Assembly: GCA_021234155.1 (NCBI GenBank)
Contig: JAJEKV010000003.1
Coordinates: forward strand, 15,174,386 to 15,238,385
Source: Isoetes taiwanensis
Lineage: Eukaryota; Streptophyta; Lycopodiopsida; Isoetales; Isoetaceae
Length of the DNA stretch: 64,000 bases
Direction of reading: 5' to 3'
In this document: one piece after another, positions 12,635 to 22,545 of the stretch
Position numbering within the stretch: position 1 is the first letter of the stretch
Layout of the letters: every line of letters begins with the position of its first letter
Made by a program: the position numbers and the translations under genes
The notes under the pieces: model-generated
What the model was told of the DNA's origin: nothing
Databases searched by the model: none
What the model saw: only the letters and a program-made list of their open reading frames with translations

Positions 12635-13505
12635 CATAGCTACCGGGAACCAAGTTCCGAACTTGGTTCCCGTTCCCATCTCCGTTCCCGAGCGTCCTTA
12701 GTTCCGGGAACTCCTAACCAAGTTCCCACTATATGTGCTACCGGGAACTTCGTTCCGGACGATGTTCCCATAAATGGGAACTTGAGTTCCCGGTAGCAAA
12801 TTTTTTGGGAACTAAATTTACAAAGGAATGGAAAAAAGAAAGTGTCGAATATGATTTAAAACAATGCTATTTTTTCCTCCTATTTTTTTGGCCTACTGTA
12901 TTTTGGGCGGCCGACACTGTTATCGGATGATCGGATTTACTGCTGGAGCTTGCACTCTGTTGCCTACCTCCTAGCTGCAAGCTCGCTAAAAGCTTTTGTT
13001 CATATGAGTATTTTTACAAGGGTTAAGATTTATTCTTCCCTGTGAAATTAAAGCATCTGTTAAATGCAACCTTTTGCTACACAATTTGTTAACTTTGCAA
13101 TAAAAATCTTTTCCAGTCACGTTCCATATTTTTGCAATTTGAAATCTTCCCAAACTGTTTTATGTTGGTATTAAAGGTGTTTTCAGTTTTATGTGTTTTC
13201 AGTTACTATATTCTAGTTATATGTTTTTCCTAAAAGCTTATAACTTCTTAAAATTGTTGTTTTCAAATCTTAAATGAGCATTAAACAGTGGTTTTATCTA
13301 TTACCTTCACACATCACTATGTATTTCACTTTTTTCTATTCTAAATGTTCTATGATGATCTACATGCAAAGGGAACTCCAAAACCGTTTGAATTTTTAAA
13401 AAATTCGAAGGTTGGACGTTCCCGTTCCCATCCGTTCCCGTTCCCGTTCCCGTTCCGAATTTGAGGTCCGAGTTCCCGTTCCCGTTCCCGTTCCGGGTAG
13501 CTATG
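12635..13505. mobile_element. hAT-like non-autonomous DNA element (871 bp) with GTTCCCG subterminal repeats
   Basis: Perfect 10-bp terminal inverted repeats (CATAGCTACC at the left, GGTAGCTATG at the right) are flanked by a perfect 8-bp target duplication, gtttatat, at 12627-12634 and 13506-13513. Both ends are packed with GTTCCCG or CGGGAAC repeats, which look like transposase-binding sites. An 8-bp duplication is diagnostic of the hAT superfamily. No transposase is encoded; the interior is AT-rich. LINE-1 ORF2 continues on both sides. Confidence 0.85.
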
Positions 13506-14296
13506 GTTTATATTGAGCTGGAGAAAATTATTAGAAACTTCATATGGAAAGGATCTCACTTGGTAAATTGGAACTCAGTAGCTAGAGCCAAGTATCTAGG
13601 AGGGTTGGGCTGTAAAAATGTTCATTTACAGGCATGTGCCTTAGCTGGTAAATATATTTGGAAATCCTTTATTAATAATCCCAGCCCTTCCTCTCACTTC
13701 ATCAAATTTTGGCTATCTTGCTCCTACCTAGATGGCCACCCTTCAATTGCTCATATCATTCCTGACTCTTCTTTCAATGAGCTGCATCCAGGGCCTAACA
13801 CATCCCCTTTGATGAGAAATATTATCATGGCTTGAAATAAGGTCTATTCATGTTTTGACTATGCTCCTCTTGATGATCTAAATCTGCAGATGACTATCTT
13901 TTGGAATCCAGCTCTTAAGAATCATCCTAGTAAGGTTCTAGCTTTGAGACACCCTAGAATCTATAAAAATGGACTGATAAAGGCCTCACTGTCATAAATG
14001 ATCTCTACATTAATTGTCCTGGACCTTCTTGAGAAATATTATACAGGGTACCTCTAGTGACAGAAAGATTTACCCTCATATCAAATCTATCCTCCCTCAT
14101 ACTTGGTTGAATTAGTCTATTCCTAAAGCAACTAACTGGTGTTTGAATGGTAAATGCCATTACCAAGTTAATAGAATTTACTCCATTATTAACAGATCTG
14201 ACATCCCACCTAAAGCCATTACTAAGGGATCTATTTTTGAGGAGGAAGGTAAAGCCCTTTTTCAGGAAGTTTGGAATTCTTTCTGCTTTTCTAAAG
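13506..14296 (+). pseudogene. LINE-1 ORF2, region after RT (part 2)
   Basis: Resumes directly after the hAT target duplication with VYIELEKIIRNFIWKG and a GGLGCKNVHLQ block, typical of the linker between RT and the C-terminal finger in plant L1 ORF2. A corresponding block occurs in LINE-2 (FIWGGNE and GGLGMLDFHLQ near 38815-38920). Stops occur near 13835 and beyond. Confidence 0.8.
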
Positions 14297-14877
14297 CAGC
14301 GTTGTCACGTACCTAGTGTACAGTACTTGTACAATACGCCTTCCAAGGTATTGTACCTTTTATGTACTTCAGAGTTTTTTTGTACGTTACATACGTTTGC
14401 CATGTGTTGTTCTGTTTTATGTACAGTATGTACAGTACGTTACGTACGGAAAAAATATAAAGTTCTTTATATAAATATTGCAATCTTGCACTTAAAGTTA
14501 GACTTTTTTGAGATGTTCCTATAAGATCTGAACTATAAGGAGTTGGTTAAGAGCTCTGGCTGGTCAAATAAGAACCTGCAATACAAAGTTCATGTAAATG
14601 AATTGAATTTAGTACTAAAGCAAAGAAATATAAGCACAAAAGTTTTACGTGCTCTTTATCGAACACTACAAGATCTAGAAACATACAATTAGAGTTTTTT
14701 TAGTCTTGAAATTGACATTAGACATTAGATGGGCAAAAACTTGACATGAGGGTATGATTTAAATCCATTAAAAAAAAAATTTGTTGACTCTACACTTTAG
14801 AGGTACAAGACGTACTGTACACTACCCAAGGTACGATACGTACAAAATCATAGTGTACGGGTATATAAACAACGCTG
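14297..14877. mobile_element. hAT-like miniature element (581 bp) with GTAC-rich ends
   Basis: Terminal inverted repeats CAGCGTTGT (left) and ACAACGCTG (right) are perfect over 9 bp. Flanking 8-mers are ttctaaag (14289-14296) and ccctaaag (14878-14885), matching at 6 of 8 positions, consistent with an aged hAT 8-bp duplication. Subterminal regions are dense in GTAC and TACGTAC motifs on both sides. No coding capacity. LINE-1 ORF2 resumes at the right edge. Confidence 0.75.
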
Positions 14878-15185
14878 CCCTAAAGTGAGTTTCTTCATTT
14901 GATTAGTGGCTCATAGAAATATCCCGAATTTCCAAGTTATCTCAAGGAGGCATAATAATATTTCTGCTCTTTGTCACCTAGGATGCATGCTAGAAGAAAG
15001 TCTTGATCACATTTTCTTTTGTCGCAAACTGGCTCCTTTCTGGTCCTGGTATAGTGGTAAATTGGGTGCTTTCTTCCCTTCTATGGTGATTGAAAATTTG
15101 CTATCTTATATTCAGAATAAGTGCACTTTTGCTAACACTATCATGTTCATTGCTCGAATATATGGAAAGCTAGAAATAGAGTAGT
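14878..15185 (+). pseudogene. LINE-1 ORF2 C-terminal zinc-finger region (part 3)
   Basis: Encodes CHLGCMLEESLDHIFFCRKL (about 14970-15030), the C-x3-C...H-x4-C pattern of the plant L1 reverse-transcriptase zinc finger, then an IWKARN ending near 15160-15180. The same finger occurs in LINE-2 (CPLCLQRVESIEHCFFLC). No poly(A) is seen after it. Confidence 0.8.
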
Positions 15186-15730
15186 GTATGTGCTGCCATG
15201 CTATGGCAGCATAGAAGAGCAAGACAAATTGTGATTTACTCATGCTTACACATTGATTTGAGCACATATACACAAGTACAATTCATTTGAAGAGAACACA
15301 TCCTTGCACATTATGAAGTGGACACTTGAAGACCAAGGTGAAGACATTCAAGAAAGATCACACAAGCATGCTGCAAGACCCCTTGAAGTGTTCTTGGTAT
15401 GTGATATTTCCATTGAGTTCTTGGCATAACTATCTCCTATGATCCCCATCTCAAGCCTTCCATCTCCTTTTTCATGAAAACATACCCATATGACCTCAAA
15501 TTCCATGCCTAGCTTTCATAAGCAAATTGGCTTAGGAGATTTTTTCTAGTCAAAACTCCTCTCTCATATATCATTCATATCTCACACACCCACCACACCA
15601 TCATCATCTTGTAAAAGCAAAAAAATCTCACTTGATTTGGCCACATTTATAGTCTATGGTCAAATTCTCTCACTAGAAGTCAAAATGGAGAGAGAAAGTG
15701 CAAAATTCCTAAGGGAAGCATCAAAAGTAA
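15186..15730. other. No gene recognised
   Basis: AT-rich sequence between LINE-1 and the mitochondrial insert. A small inverted repeat (gctgccat...atggcagc) lies at 15193-15213. No open frame has recognisable similarity. It may be LINE 3' UTR or part of an LTR, but nothing in the window confirms this. Confidence 0.3.
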
Positions 15731-15876
15731 CTGCTGCGCCTCAACGCATTTCGGGGAGAACCAGCTAGCTCTGAGTTCGAGTGGCATTTCACCCCTAACC
15801 ACAACTTGTCCGCTGAAAACATCAGTCGGTTCGGACCTCCACTTAGTTTCACCCAAGCTTCATCCGTCTCGGCCAT
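15731..15876 (-). pseudogene. rrn26: Nuclear copy of organellar LSU rRNA fragment (rrn26-like), antisense
   Basis: Reading the minus strand, the sequence runs through the highly conserved large-subunit rRNA blocks GGATGAAGCTTGGGTGAAAC, AAGTGGAGGTCCGAACCGAC, GTGGTTAGGGGTGAAATGCC and AGCTGGTTCTCCCCGAAATG, ending GAGGCGCAGCAG. These are bacterial-type 23S-like sequences, so the source is an organelle. The adjacent nad5 fragment favours mitochondrial rrn26 over plastid rrn23. It is a fragment without flanking rRNA sequence and cannot act as an rRNA gene. Confidence 0.9.
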
Positions 15877-15879
15877 GAA

Positions 15880-16010
15880 GTATCATCTAAAGCTTTAGAT
15901 AAGGGCGCTATTGAGATCTTAGGTCCACCTGGAATTTCGTACACATCCTGAATATTGGCCAGGGAAATAAGTAAACTTCAAAGTGGATCCGTTTATTATT
16001 ACGCCCTTGT
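15880..16010 (+). pseudogene. nad5: Nuclear copy of mitochondrial nad5 C-terminal fragment
   Basis: The plus-strand frame reads [19 protein letters not shown], then, after a stop, ISKLQSGSVYYYA. These match the conserved C-terminal region of plant mitochondrial NADH dehydrogenase subunit 5 (family knowledge: KGAIE..GPYGISYTF and LQSGF.Y.YA). A TGA interrupts where Arg is usual, and two TCC codons stand where Phe is usual. These could be unedited positions of the mitochondrial gene or nuclear decay. It lies between two rRNA fragments in opposite orientation. Confidence 0.8.
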
Positions 16011-16017
16011 CACGTCA

Positions 16018-16092
16018 CAGAACCCTAGAACAGGGAGTGAAATAGAGAACTGAAATCCGATGCCGACCATCAGTCGAAGGAGAAGAGAGTGA
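16018..16092 (+). pseudogene. rrn26: Second organellar LSU rRNA fragment, sense
   Basis: Contains AGAACCCTAGAACAGGGAGT, GAAATAGAGAACTGAAATCC and CAGTCGAAGGAG, a conserved block of bacterial-type LSU rRNA located upstream in the molecule relative to the fragment at 15731-15876. It is on the opposite strand to that fragment, so the three organellar pieces are rearranged relative to their source. Confidence 0.75.
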
Positions 16093-16640
16093 ACTATAAC
16101 GGTGCTACTCCTGCACTATCACTATCGCAAAAAAATCCTTTTGCCTAAAGAATGCAATTTATATGCATTAGCATCAAATTGACCCATGTCATCACTTGAA
16201 AATGGCCAAGTCATCATACACATCATCACCATTGCCATGCCACACTATACACATGTCACCCCCATTGGAAATTCCTATTTTTCAAAATTCTTCAAAACAA
16301 GTTGTTTAAGATCATAAAGGCGACATATTGTCTTGCCACATCATCATCATCACATCCACATCATCACACACATGTCACTTTCATTACCTCCACCTCATCA
16401 TGTGTTTTGACTAGAAAAAATATACCTTGCCAACTTGTTTGACACCTCATCACCCCTCTTTGCCATGTCCATTTCTATAACCCCTTTTTGAGCCAAAAAT
16501 AGAAAATCTAGTTTTATAAAAAAGATTCCACCATGGTACAAAGCATCCAAAAAGATTCTTTTTGCAATTTTTTTTTCCAAAAAAATGGGCTCATATAGAC
16601 CTTCATATTGGGTTTATTGGGAAATGTGCCTGATCTCATT
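16093..16640. other. No gene recognised
   Basis: AT-rich with runs of CATCA and CACATCATC trinucleotide-like repeats (about 16190-16400). Probably includes the start of the LTR of the downstream gypsy, whose exact 5' boundary I could not fix because its 3' LTR is missing. Confidence 0.3.
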
Positions 16641-18117
16641 ATGCAAAAATTATTCCTATCTACCCCCATAACGTGGCACACCCGGGCGTGTGGGGCGGTT
16701 ACCAACCGAATCCCACGTGGGCATGGCACGTCGATTTCTTAAGATTGCTGACTGTATCTGTCTTTATAAACCCTGTCTTACTTTTTCAATATTTCCTGTG
16801 GGATATCTCGAGCTTATTTTTCAAAAACCCTAAATCACAGTCACACCAAGATCCGGAGTTTTGATCCTAACAAACCTTTCAATCATGCAAAACACTTTCG
16901 GATCAACCCATACTACATCAAGAACTCACTAATTAAGTAAAAACGACAAGAATTAGCCCAGATTTGCCAAGAAGGGGCCGGAACAGGGGATTTTCAAAAG
17001 GGAAAACACTGAGAGTTTTTCGAGGCTTTGAGGCGAAAGATTGATTGAGGTTCTTTGAGGAAAGACTGTTTTTTATGGTTAAAGCTTGAATTTGCCTTCC
17101 ACATGCCAGATGATGCATGAATTTCTGATATTTTCAGTGAATTACCTAACTTAATATTTGATTTGATCCTGTGCCCAAGACATAGAGCTTGAGATTATCC
17201 TTATTTGCTGTGTGATTCTTAAGTGAATGAAAATCCGACCCTTGGAAAAGTATTTATGAACGATTTCTTTTAACATTGTGTTTTGCATCATGAAAGAAGT
17301 GACGGTTGATCTTTGCACTTAGGCACGAGTAATATTGCAAAAATAGTTGCACATAGACACATGCAAAATAGAAGGATAAAGGTCAAATGCTTGCATATCC
17401 TTCTGATAGAGGTCTCTACTTGCATAATTAAGCCTAGATTTGCTCATTCTAGTCTTTGATTGCATTTTCATAGGGTAACTTGCATCCTTTCATTAGCAAA
17501 GCATAGATAGCATTGGGATTTGTTCCAAAGACAAAAAAGAAAAACATGAGCTCTCAAACATCAATTAGCCCAAGTTTAGTCTGCTGCTCATAGCCTGTGA
17601 TAGTCTGTCAAAACTAAACCTAAGTTTCCAGGATAATCTGCATCTTTCTTTCCTAAAAGAGTACTTAACCATTGTGTGCAGGCATATTAGGAAAAGATCC
17701 AAGCTTCAAATCACAAAAAAGAGCTGCCTTTTTGGAGTTACAGAAATTCACTCTCTGCCAGGGATATTGACCAAATTTTGACCTGGCCAGAAATGCATTT
17801 TTGAGTGATTTGCACTGATCAAAAAACATCTGAGCTTTTGCCCAACATTCCTCAAGATCTTGAGTATCTTTAGCACCAAAAATCATAAGCAGATCCTTTC
17901 TTGTTTGCGTTTGGCATCTTTTCTTGCAAGGCAGTCTTTTTTCTGTTTTGGGAAAGTGATTGAGAATTGCTATTTGAGCTTGCTACTTGGAAATTTTCCA
18001 CACAGAGTGGTTGCCTTAAGCAACCTGGAGGTTCTAAACCACTGAGGTTGAAGGTTTTGCCAGGAACACCTTCAACATTTTGGAGGTCCTACCGGGATAA
18101 TTTCCTGGAATTTGAAC
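16641..18117 (+). repeat. LTR and untranslated leader of the Tat-like gypsy (copy 2)
   Basis: Matches 1131-2508 in order and directly precedes gag. A CCCACGTGGG palindrome (about 16711) and TATAAACCC (about 16765) look like a core promoter. The last shared block is 'gccaggaacaccttcaa' just before the gag ATG. The LTR/leader boundary is not resolved. Confidence 0.55.
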
Positions 18118-19193
18118 TCATGGCTCCCAGGAGAAACAATGAAACATCTGAGCATGCTGAAGCACAGGAGAATCATGAAGCCTCTACTGCAGCACCAGGA
18201 GTGAGTATACAAGCAAACACAGGTATGCCTTGCCATTACTTTGAATTAAACATGCCAGTTCCTGCTCCTACATTTGATCCAAGCATGAATGCTAACAATT
18301 TTCTGAAAAACCTTTGTTTCAAAAATGATGAAGTTAGAGCTTAGTTGGAATATGTAATGAGTCTAGGAGCTAACTCATGGGATGAAATAGTCAAGAAATT
18401 CTTGGCAAGATTTGGTAAGTTGCTTGACCCTTAAGATTTTATCTTTGAGTTGCAAACCTTTCATATCAAACATGGTGAGAGTGTGCATCAATATGTGGAA
18501 AGGTTCAATCTTTATCTGGTTAAATGTCTAATCAGGTTCCTAACCATACCTTACACCTTGTAGCTTCATTTATTAGAGGTTTGAGCAGCAGACCAAGGAT
18601 ACACAGAAAGATGCTCAAGATTCAGGAACAAGAAGGATTTGATACAATACACAAAGCTTTTACAAAAGCTACTGAGATTGTAGATATGATTTCTTATCTT
18701 CCAGATGACATGCACTCACATCATGATCCTTTCTTTCCAGATTATGAGCAAGAGTACATGGGACCAGGACCTGTACCTGTTTATGCTGTTCAAAAAGAAA
18801 AGAAGAAATAAAAAATGGAGGATGCTGAGGGTCCTGTGGTTGATGTGAGAGCTAAAATAACTAAAGTGTCTGAAGCTCTGATTGAGGTGACCAAACAACT
18901 TCAAGAAATGAAAAGTTCCAGACCTAAGAAGAGAATATACCCTCCATGTGCTCATTGCTCAAGAAACACTCACTCTTCAGACTATTGTTGGTACAGGCCT
19001 TGCACAAAGTGTGGTAAAAAAGGGCATTTTGGTAAGGAATGTTTGTGCATTTTGCAAAGCAGTAGGTCACTATGAAGATAGATGCAGTGTGAAAGAATAT
19101 TTTGCTAGACAAGAAAAGTATAAAGCTAATGAGCAAAGTGCTTATGTCAGATTTGTACAGGAAATTGAAGAACAAGAGGAGGTCATGGCTGTT
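18118..19193 (+). pseudogene. Tat-like gypsy gag
   Basis: Begins MAPRRNNETSEHAEAQENHE at 18120. The middle carries retrotransposon gag core sequence (WDEIVKKFLARFGKLLDP, about 18378-18433, and FHIKHGESVHQYVERFN). The C-terminal part encodes two zinc-knuckle-like motifs, CAHCSRNTHSSDYC (about 18948-18990) and CTKCGKKGHFGKEC, then CAFCKAVGHYEDRC in a shifted frame near 19046-19087. Stops near 18342 and 18434 break the frame. The gene ends where an LTR element inserted at 19194; the following protease region begins after 23973. Confidence 0.75.
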
Positions 19194-19583
19194 TGTTAGA
19201 GCCTGAGGTCTAACCTTGCAAGAAGGATGAAAAACCCAACAATCCAAGCTCATCAGATCAAAGCAATGCACAACACAAAGATCCATCATCTCCATAGCTA
19301 GAACAAGCAAAATACTCTCTCTCAATACACCGTCTCTCTGTTCTTCTCTCTCTGCTCAAACAATATAGTGATGATCATGCCTTCGCAATGCATATGTGCA
19401 AATATACTGCACGCGTGCATGTGCGTATATCATTCCATATACGGTATACTATCTTCTATACCACCTCAATAGTGGTGATTGTGGTGAGTAATGACGAGTG
19501 TGGTGAGTGGTGAGTGGTGACGATTGTGATGAGTGGTGAGTGGTGAGTGGTGACGAGTGTGGTGAGTGATGACCACCCCAACA
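19194..19583 (-). repeat. 3' LTR of the compact element
   Basis: 390 bp; matches 23612-23973. It contains a degenerate GGTGAGT microsatellite-like block (about 19483-19570) whose copy number accounts for much of the 28-bp length difference between the LTRs. Confidence 0.85.
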
Positions 19584-20073
19584 GTGGCGACCACAGTGGG
19601 AAAATGTGCCACTCCGTGGCGGAGAACCCAGATTAAACATACTAATATGGTCCTTGGGACATGTCCCCAAATGACACAGTTACATGTACATTTAGAAAGA
19701 AAATTACCCTCCTCAAATCCAAATGACTAACCCAAAACAAATTGGTCCACAAAGAAAGTGACGAACCAGAGCCTCTGTAACTGTGGCAAACTTTGAAAGC
19801 TGATACCTTGAGTTCTAGAACTCTGTTTGACCTGCACCATAGCTCGTTGGATTCATATCGCCGAAACACATTCTCTGATGTGGAATAGATTGTGTATTAT
19901 GGAATTGTCACCATCTGTTTTTACAAAAAAATGACCTGCTGTAACCCAAAAGTTCTCCACAAATTCTCTGTAATTGGGGCTATGCCAAATCTGAATCCCT
20001 TAGAATAGCACTTCTCTAGGCCTGAGGTCTTATCCATTTCTGGGATTAAGCAACCATTCCCCTTCTGGAATTA
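19584..20073. other. Internal 3' non-coding region of the compact element
   Basis: No supported frame. It lies between the last minus-strand frame and the 3' LTR. No clear polypurine tract is seen against the LTR. Confidence 0.4.
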
Positions 20074-20769
20074 TCAACCAACTCCAACCCTATTAAGTAA
20101 GCATCTTCTAAATAGGAGAATTCTGACAACATGTAATAACAGCAAAAAGTGTGGCCAAAGAACAAGCCACAGTCCAACAACCTTCTCATATATTACTGCA
20201 CTAGCATACCAGTGTGGCAAATCTGATGTAATATAATAGAACTTGCTAAAATGATATATTCCAGGTAGCTGATTAGTCTCAAATAGTGCAAACAAACCTT
20301 TAGGAGCCTCTTTGGCTGCTACACATTGAGATAAAGTGCTGCTCATGTCCAACTTACCATCCTTTATCACATAGTCATGCTCAAATTTACTTACAACTTC
20401 CACATTTCCATGCTCAAACATGAAAGAAACTCGTTGTCCTTGATTCTCAAACTTCTTTGGACTGCTCAAAGCATAAAAAATTAGAAATTCTAGCTCACGG
20501 TTTAGTGTCCAATCATCAAAGCGAGCAAATTTCTCCATTTGAGGCATGTAAAAGTTTTGTTCAGCTGGTATACATGTCTCAAATCTGAAAGTCTCATAAA
20601 GAGGACTATTATCCTTACTGTCACCAAATTCAAAAGCATGTAACATATCGTTAGAATGCTCAAATGCTGAAATATCCATGCTTTCCACTTCTAACTCACA
20701 TAATAATGGTTCATCATCATCCAAAAATGTGTCACATATATGAAAAGTCTCAAACTCAGGGTTGCTCAA
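20074..20769 (-). CDS. Unrecognised 231-aa frame with hydrophobic C-terminus, in the usual RT position
   Basis: Not recognised. It opens in a different frame overlapping the last codons of the protease frame, with no ATG at the junction (first sense codons SNPEFETF), so it could be reached by frameshifting or be the continuation of a decayed polyprotein. The N-terminal two thirds are acidic and Phe-rich. A strongly hydrophobic run (GLWLVLWPHFLLLLHVV, about residues 195-215) looks like a transmembrane helix followed by a basic tail. No RT, RNase H or integrase motif is present. An envelope-like role is conceivable but there is no supporting motif. Confidence 0.4.
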   Translation of the reverse strand: MSNPEFETFHICDTFLDDDEPLLCELEVESMDISAFEHSNDMLHAFEFGDSKDNSPLYETFRFETCIPAEQNFYMPQMEKFARFDDWTLNRELEFLIFYALSSPKKFENQGQRVSFMFEHGNVEVVSKFEHDYVIKDGKLDMSSTLSQCVAAKEAPKGLFALFETNQLPGIYHFSKFYYITSDLPHWYASAVIYEKVVGLWLVLWPHFLLLLHVVRILLFRRCLLNRVGVG

Positions 20770-21983
20770 GCATCTATCACTTTCTTTCTCATAACAAAAT
20801 GCTCAAACTTATCATTTTCACATAAAAGAACATGCTCATACGCTTCAACCATGTGAGATGTGATTAGATTTACCTGATTTCTATTTGTCCCATCCATGCG
20901 TGATTTCAAAGGATGATCTATAGTAACTTTGTGCTCCCCTTGAAAGATGTTCATTTCACACTTCCTCCATGAAGTCTCAGCTTGTACGGCATCTAACCAT
21001 GTACGGCTCAGCAACAAAGTATAAGTTTCAGCATGCGCACTCTCTGGAAACTTCAAAACCATGAAATCCAAGATTGCTTCCACCTCATAAACCTTGCATA
21101 AGACATTTCTTATGACTCCCATAGGCTGTACCTTCATTTGATTGAATGCTTTGAGCATCGTAGTTGTCAGTTCCATCATTTTCAAGCCGACTTGAAGCAT
21201 TATATGGTAAGGCATTACATTCACTCCGCTGCCGGTATCTATGTTGGCGTCTTTGATTAAATATCCATTAATACTCACATCACAAAGAAATGGCCCTGGA
21301 TCCTTGGATTGCCGGGCTGGTGGCTCCATTCTACTCTTATTGGTATCATTTGAGATGATTTGTTGGACTGAAATTTCTGATTTTGTTCTTCCCCTTAATT
21401 CTTGCAACAAATTTGGAGAATAATGCATCAATTGCTCAAGAGTAAGTGTAACTTTAGTGGCCAAAACTTGGCTGATCACATCATCTTCATTTTGAATTTC
21501 CTCATCCACCATAGGAGGCATCACTATGGGCTGATTTTCTTCTATAGACTGAAACTGTTCTGTGGGCAGCACATTGAATTGCGCCTTCTTATGTGCTGAC
21601 ACCTTCAAAGCTTTTTCCTTCAAAGCCTTTGGAAAAGAGGTCTTAGTCTTCTCCGCAATTGGCACTACTCTTGGTTCTTGAACCACCTTTTGTGATCTTG
21701 TAACCGCATTTACTTCTCTAATCTCTTCTTCTTGCTGAAATGGATCATTCTTCACCTCAACAAATCCACAATTTACTACTGATTTTGCCATCTCTCGCTT
21801 CTTAAGCTCCTCAATAAGAGCCTTAACTTGAGGATTATCAATGTACTTTGCATCTTGAATGCGAACATCATTATTAGGAAGAGGTACTGATTCAAACACT
21901 TGCTGCCTTGGTGGATACTTGTTGGTTGCCCATTCTGGTTTCCCATGAATTTTCCAACAAGTACTCTCATCATGCTCTTGCAA
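20766..21983 (-). CDS. Retroviral-type aspartic protease region of the compact element
   Basis: The frame (405 codons) has an N-terminal linker rich in charged residues, then DPGPFLCDVSINGYLI leading to the catalytic IDTGSGVNVMP (about residues 248-258) and the later LLLSRTWLDAV block, equivalent to the usual 'LLLGRPWL' of gypsy proteases. The N-terminal residues overlap the zinc-knuckle frame, joined by a probable single frameshift near 21985. The frame ends near 20766, where an RT would follow in an autonomous gypsy but does not here. It would cleave the gag polyprotein in virus-like particles. Confidence 0.75.
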   Translation of the reverse strand: MQEHDESTCWKIHGKPEWATNKYPPRQQVFESVPLPNNDVRIQDAKYIDNPQVKALIEELKKREMAKSVVNCGFVEVKNDPFQQEEEIREVNAVTRSQKVVQEPRVVPIAEKTKTSFPKALKEKALKVSAHKKAQFNVLPTEQFQSIEENQPIVMPPMVDEEIQNEDDVISQVLATKVTLTLEQLMHYSPNLLQELRGRTKSEISVQQIISNDTNKSRMEPPARQSKDPGPFLCDVSINGYLIKDANIDTGSGVNVMPYHIMLQVGLKMMELTTTMLKAFNQMKVQPMGVIRNVLCKVYEVEAILDFMVLKFPESAHAETYTLLLSRTWLDAVQAETSWRKCEMNIFQGEHKVTIDHPLKSRMDGTNRNQVNLITSHMVEAYEHVLLCENDKFEHFVMRKKVIDA

Positions 21984-22246
21984 TACAAAGGAGCCTTAGT
22001 TGGATACCATCCCTGTTGTGGCTGCACCATTTGTGTGGAACTCATTGGAACTTGTTGAGCAATTGGAGCTTGTGGCATCATTGGAACTTGTGGTATGATA
22101 GGTACTGCTTGCATTGGTTGAATGGGAATAGGTAGTGCTTGTTGCATAACAGCAAATACCGGATTGGCCCTCTCAAAGAATCTCTTCTTCCTACATTCTT
22201 GATCATTATGGCCCTTTATTTGGCATCTTGAGCAGAATTTCAGCAA
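21776..22246 (-). pseudogene. Gag zinc-knuckle region of the compact element
   Basis: Encodes CSRCQIKGHNDQEC (C-x2-C-x4-H-x4-C), then a Pro/Gln/Met-rich linker. The first knuckle of the pair (CEYCGSI / GHSDTTC) is split by the miniature element at 22280-22515. After about 21985 the sensible frame shifts into the protease frame. Confidence 0.75.
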
Positions 22247-22279
22247 TGTACATGTAGTATCAGAATGCCCAATAGACCC

Positions 22280-22515
22280 CCGGGGGGTTCACTTATAGTA
22301 AGGGGGGTATGCCATGTGCGTGCATAGGGTGATCAAAAACACCCCCGTATACGATTTCTTGAAAGGCAAATTCGACCCCTTCCGTACAAAGTTTACCCCA
22401 AGTAGTGGCAAAAAACCCCCCCTACCTCTTACGTATACGTATGGAAATGGGTCGAAAAAACCCCCCTACAAGTCACTCAGGCACATTGTATGGCACTTAC
22501 AGTGAATCCCCCTTG
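22280..22515. mobile_element. Mutator-like miniature element (236 bp) inserted in a zinc-knuckle codon run
   Basis: Flanked by a perfect 9-bp direct duplication, aatagaccc (22271-22279 and 22516-22524), the size typical of Mutator-like elements. Ends form an imperfect inverted repeat (GGGGGGTTCAC on the left, GTGAATCCCCC on the right). Runs of five to seven G or C recur inside. No coding capacity. Removing the element and one duplication restores the reading between the second Cys and the His of a gag zinc knuckle. Confidence 0.8.
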
Positions 22516-22545
22516 AATAGACCCACAATACTCACAAGTAATAAA

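Larger units (their letters stand above)
8786..15185 (+). mobile_element. LINE-1: L1-type non-LTR retrotransposon, decayed, interrupted twice
   Basis: An ORF1-like frame (9044-10156) is followed by ORF2 starting at 10197 with an endonuclease, an RT with a YTDD box and a C-terminal zinc-finger region. Two later insertions (12635-13505 and 14297-14877) split ORF2. Both ends are uncertain: the 5' side abuts gypsy integrase sequence near 8785, and no poly(A) tail or target duplication was found near 15185. Confidence 0.8.

Noticed and set aside
15731..16092. Functional rRNA gene or plastid origin
   Set aside because: Fragments are under 150 bp and in mixed orientation. The neighbouring nad5 sequence is mitochondrial, so a mitochondrial source is preferred.
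19480..19575. GGTGAGT-rich block as a separate satellite
   Set aside because: The same block lies in both LTRs (also 23895-23965), so it is part of the LTR of the compact element.
20074..20769. Envelope gene
   Set aside because: Only one hydrophobic helix at the C-terminus; no signal peptide, cleavage site or envelope-like motif is visible. Left as an unknown frame.
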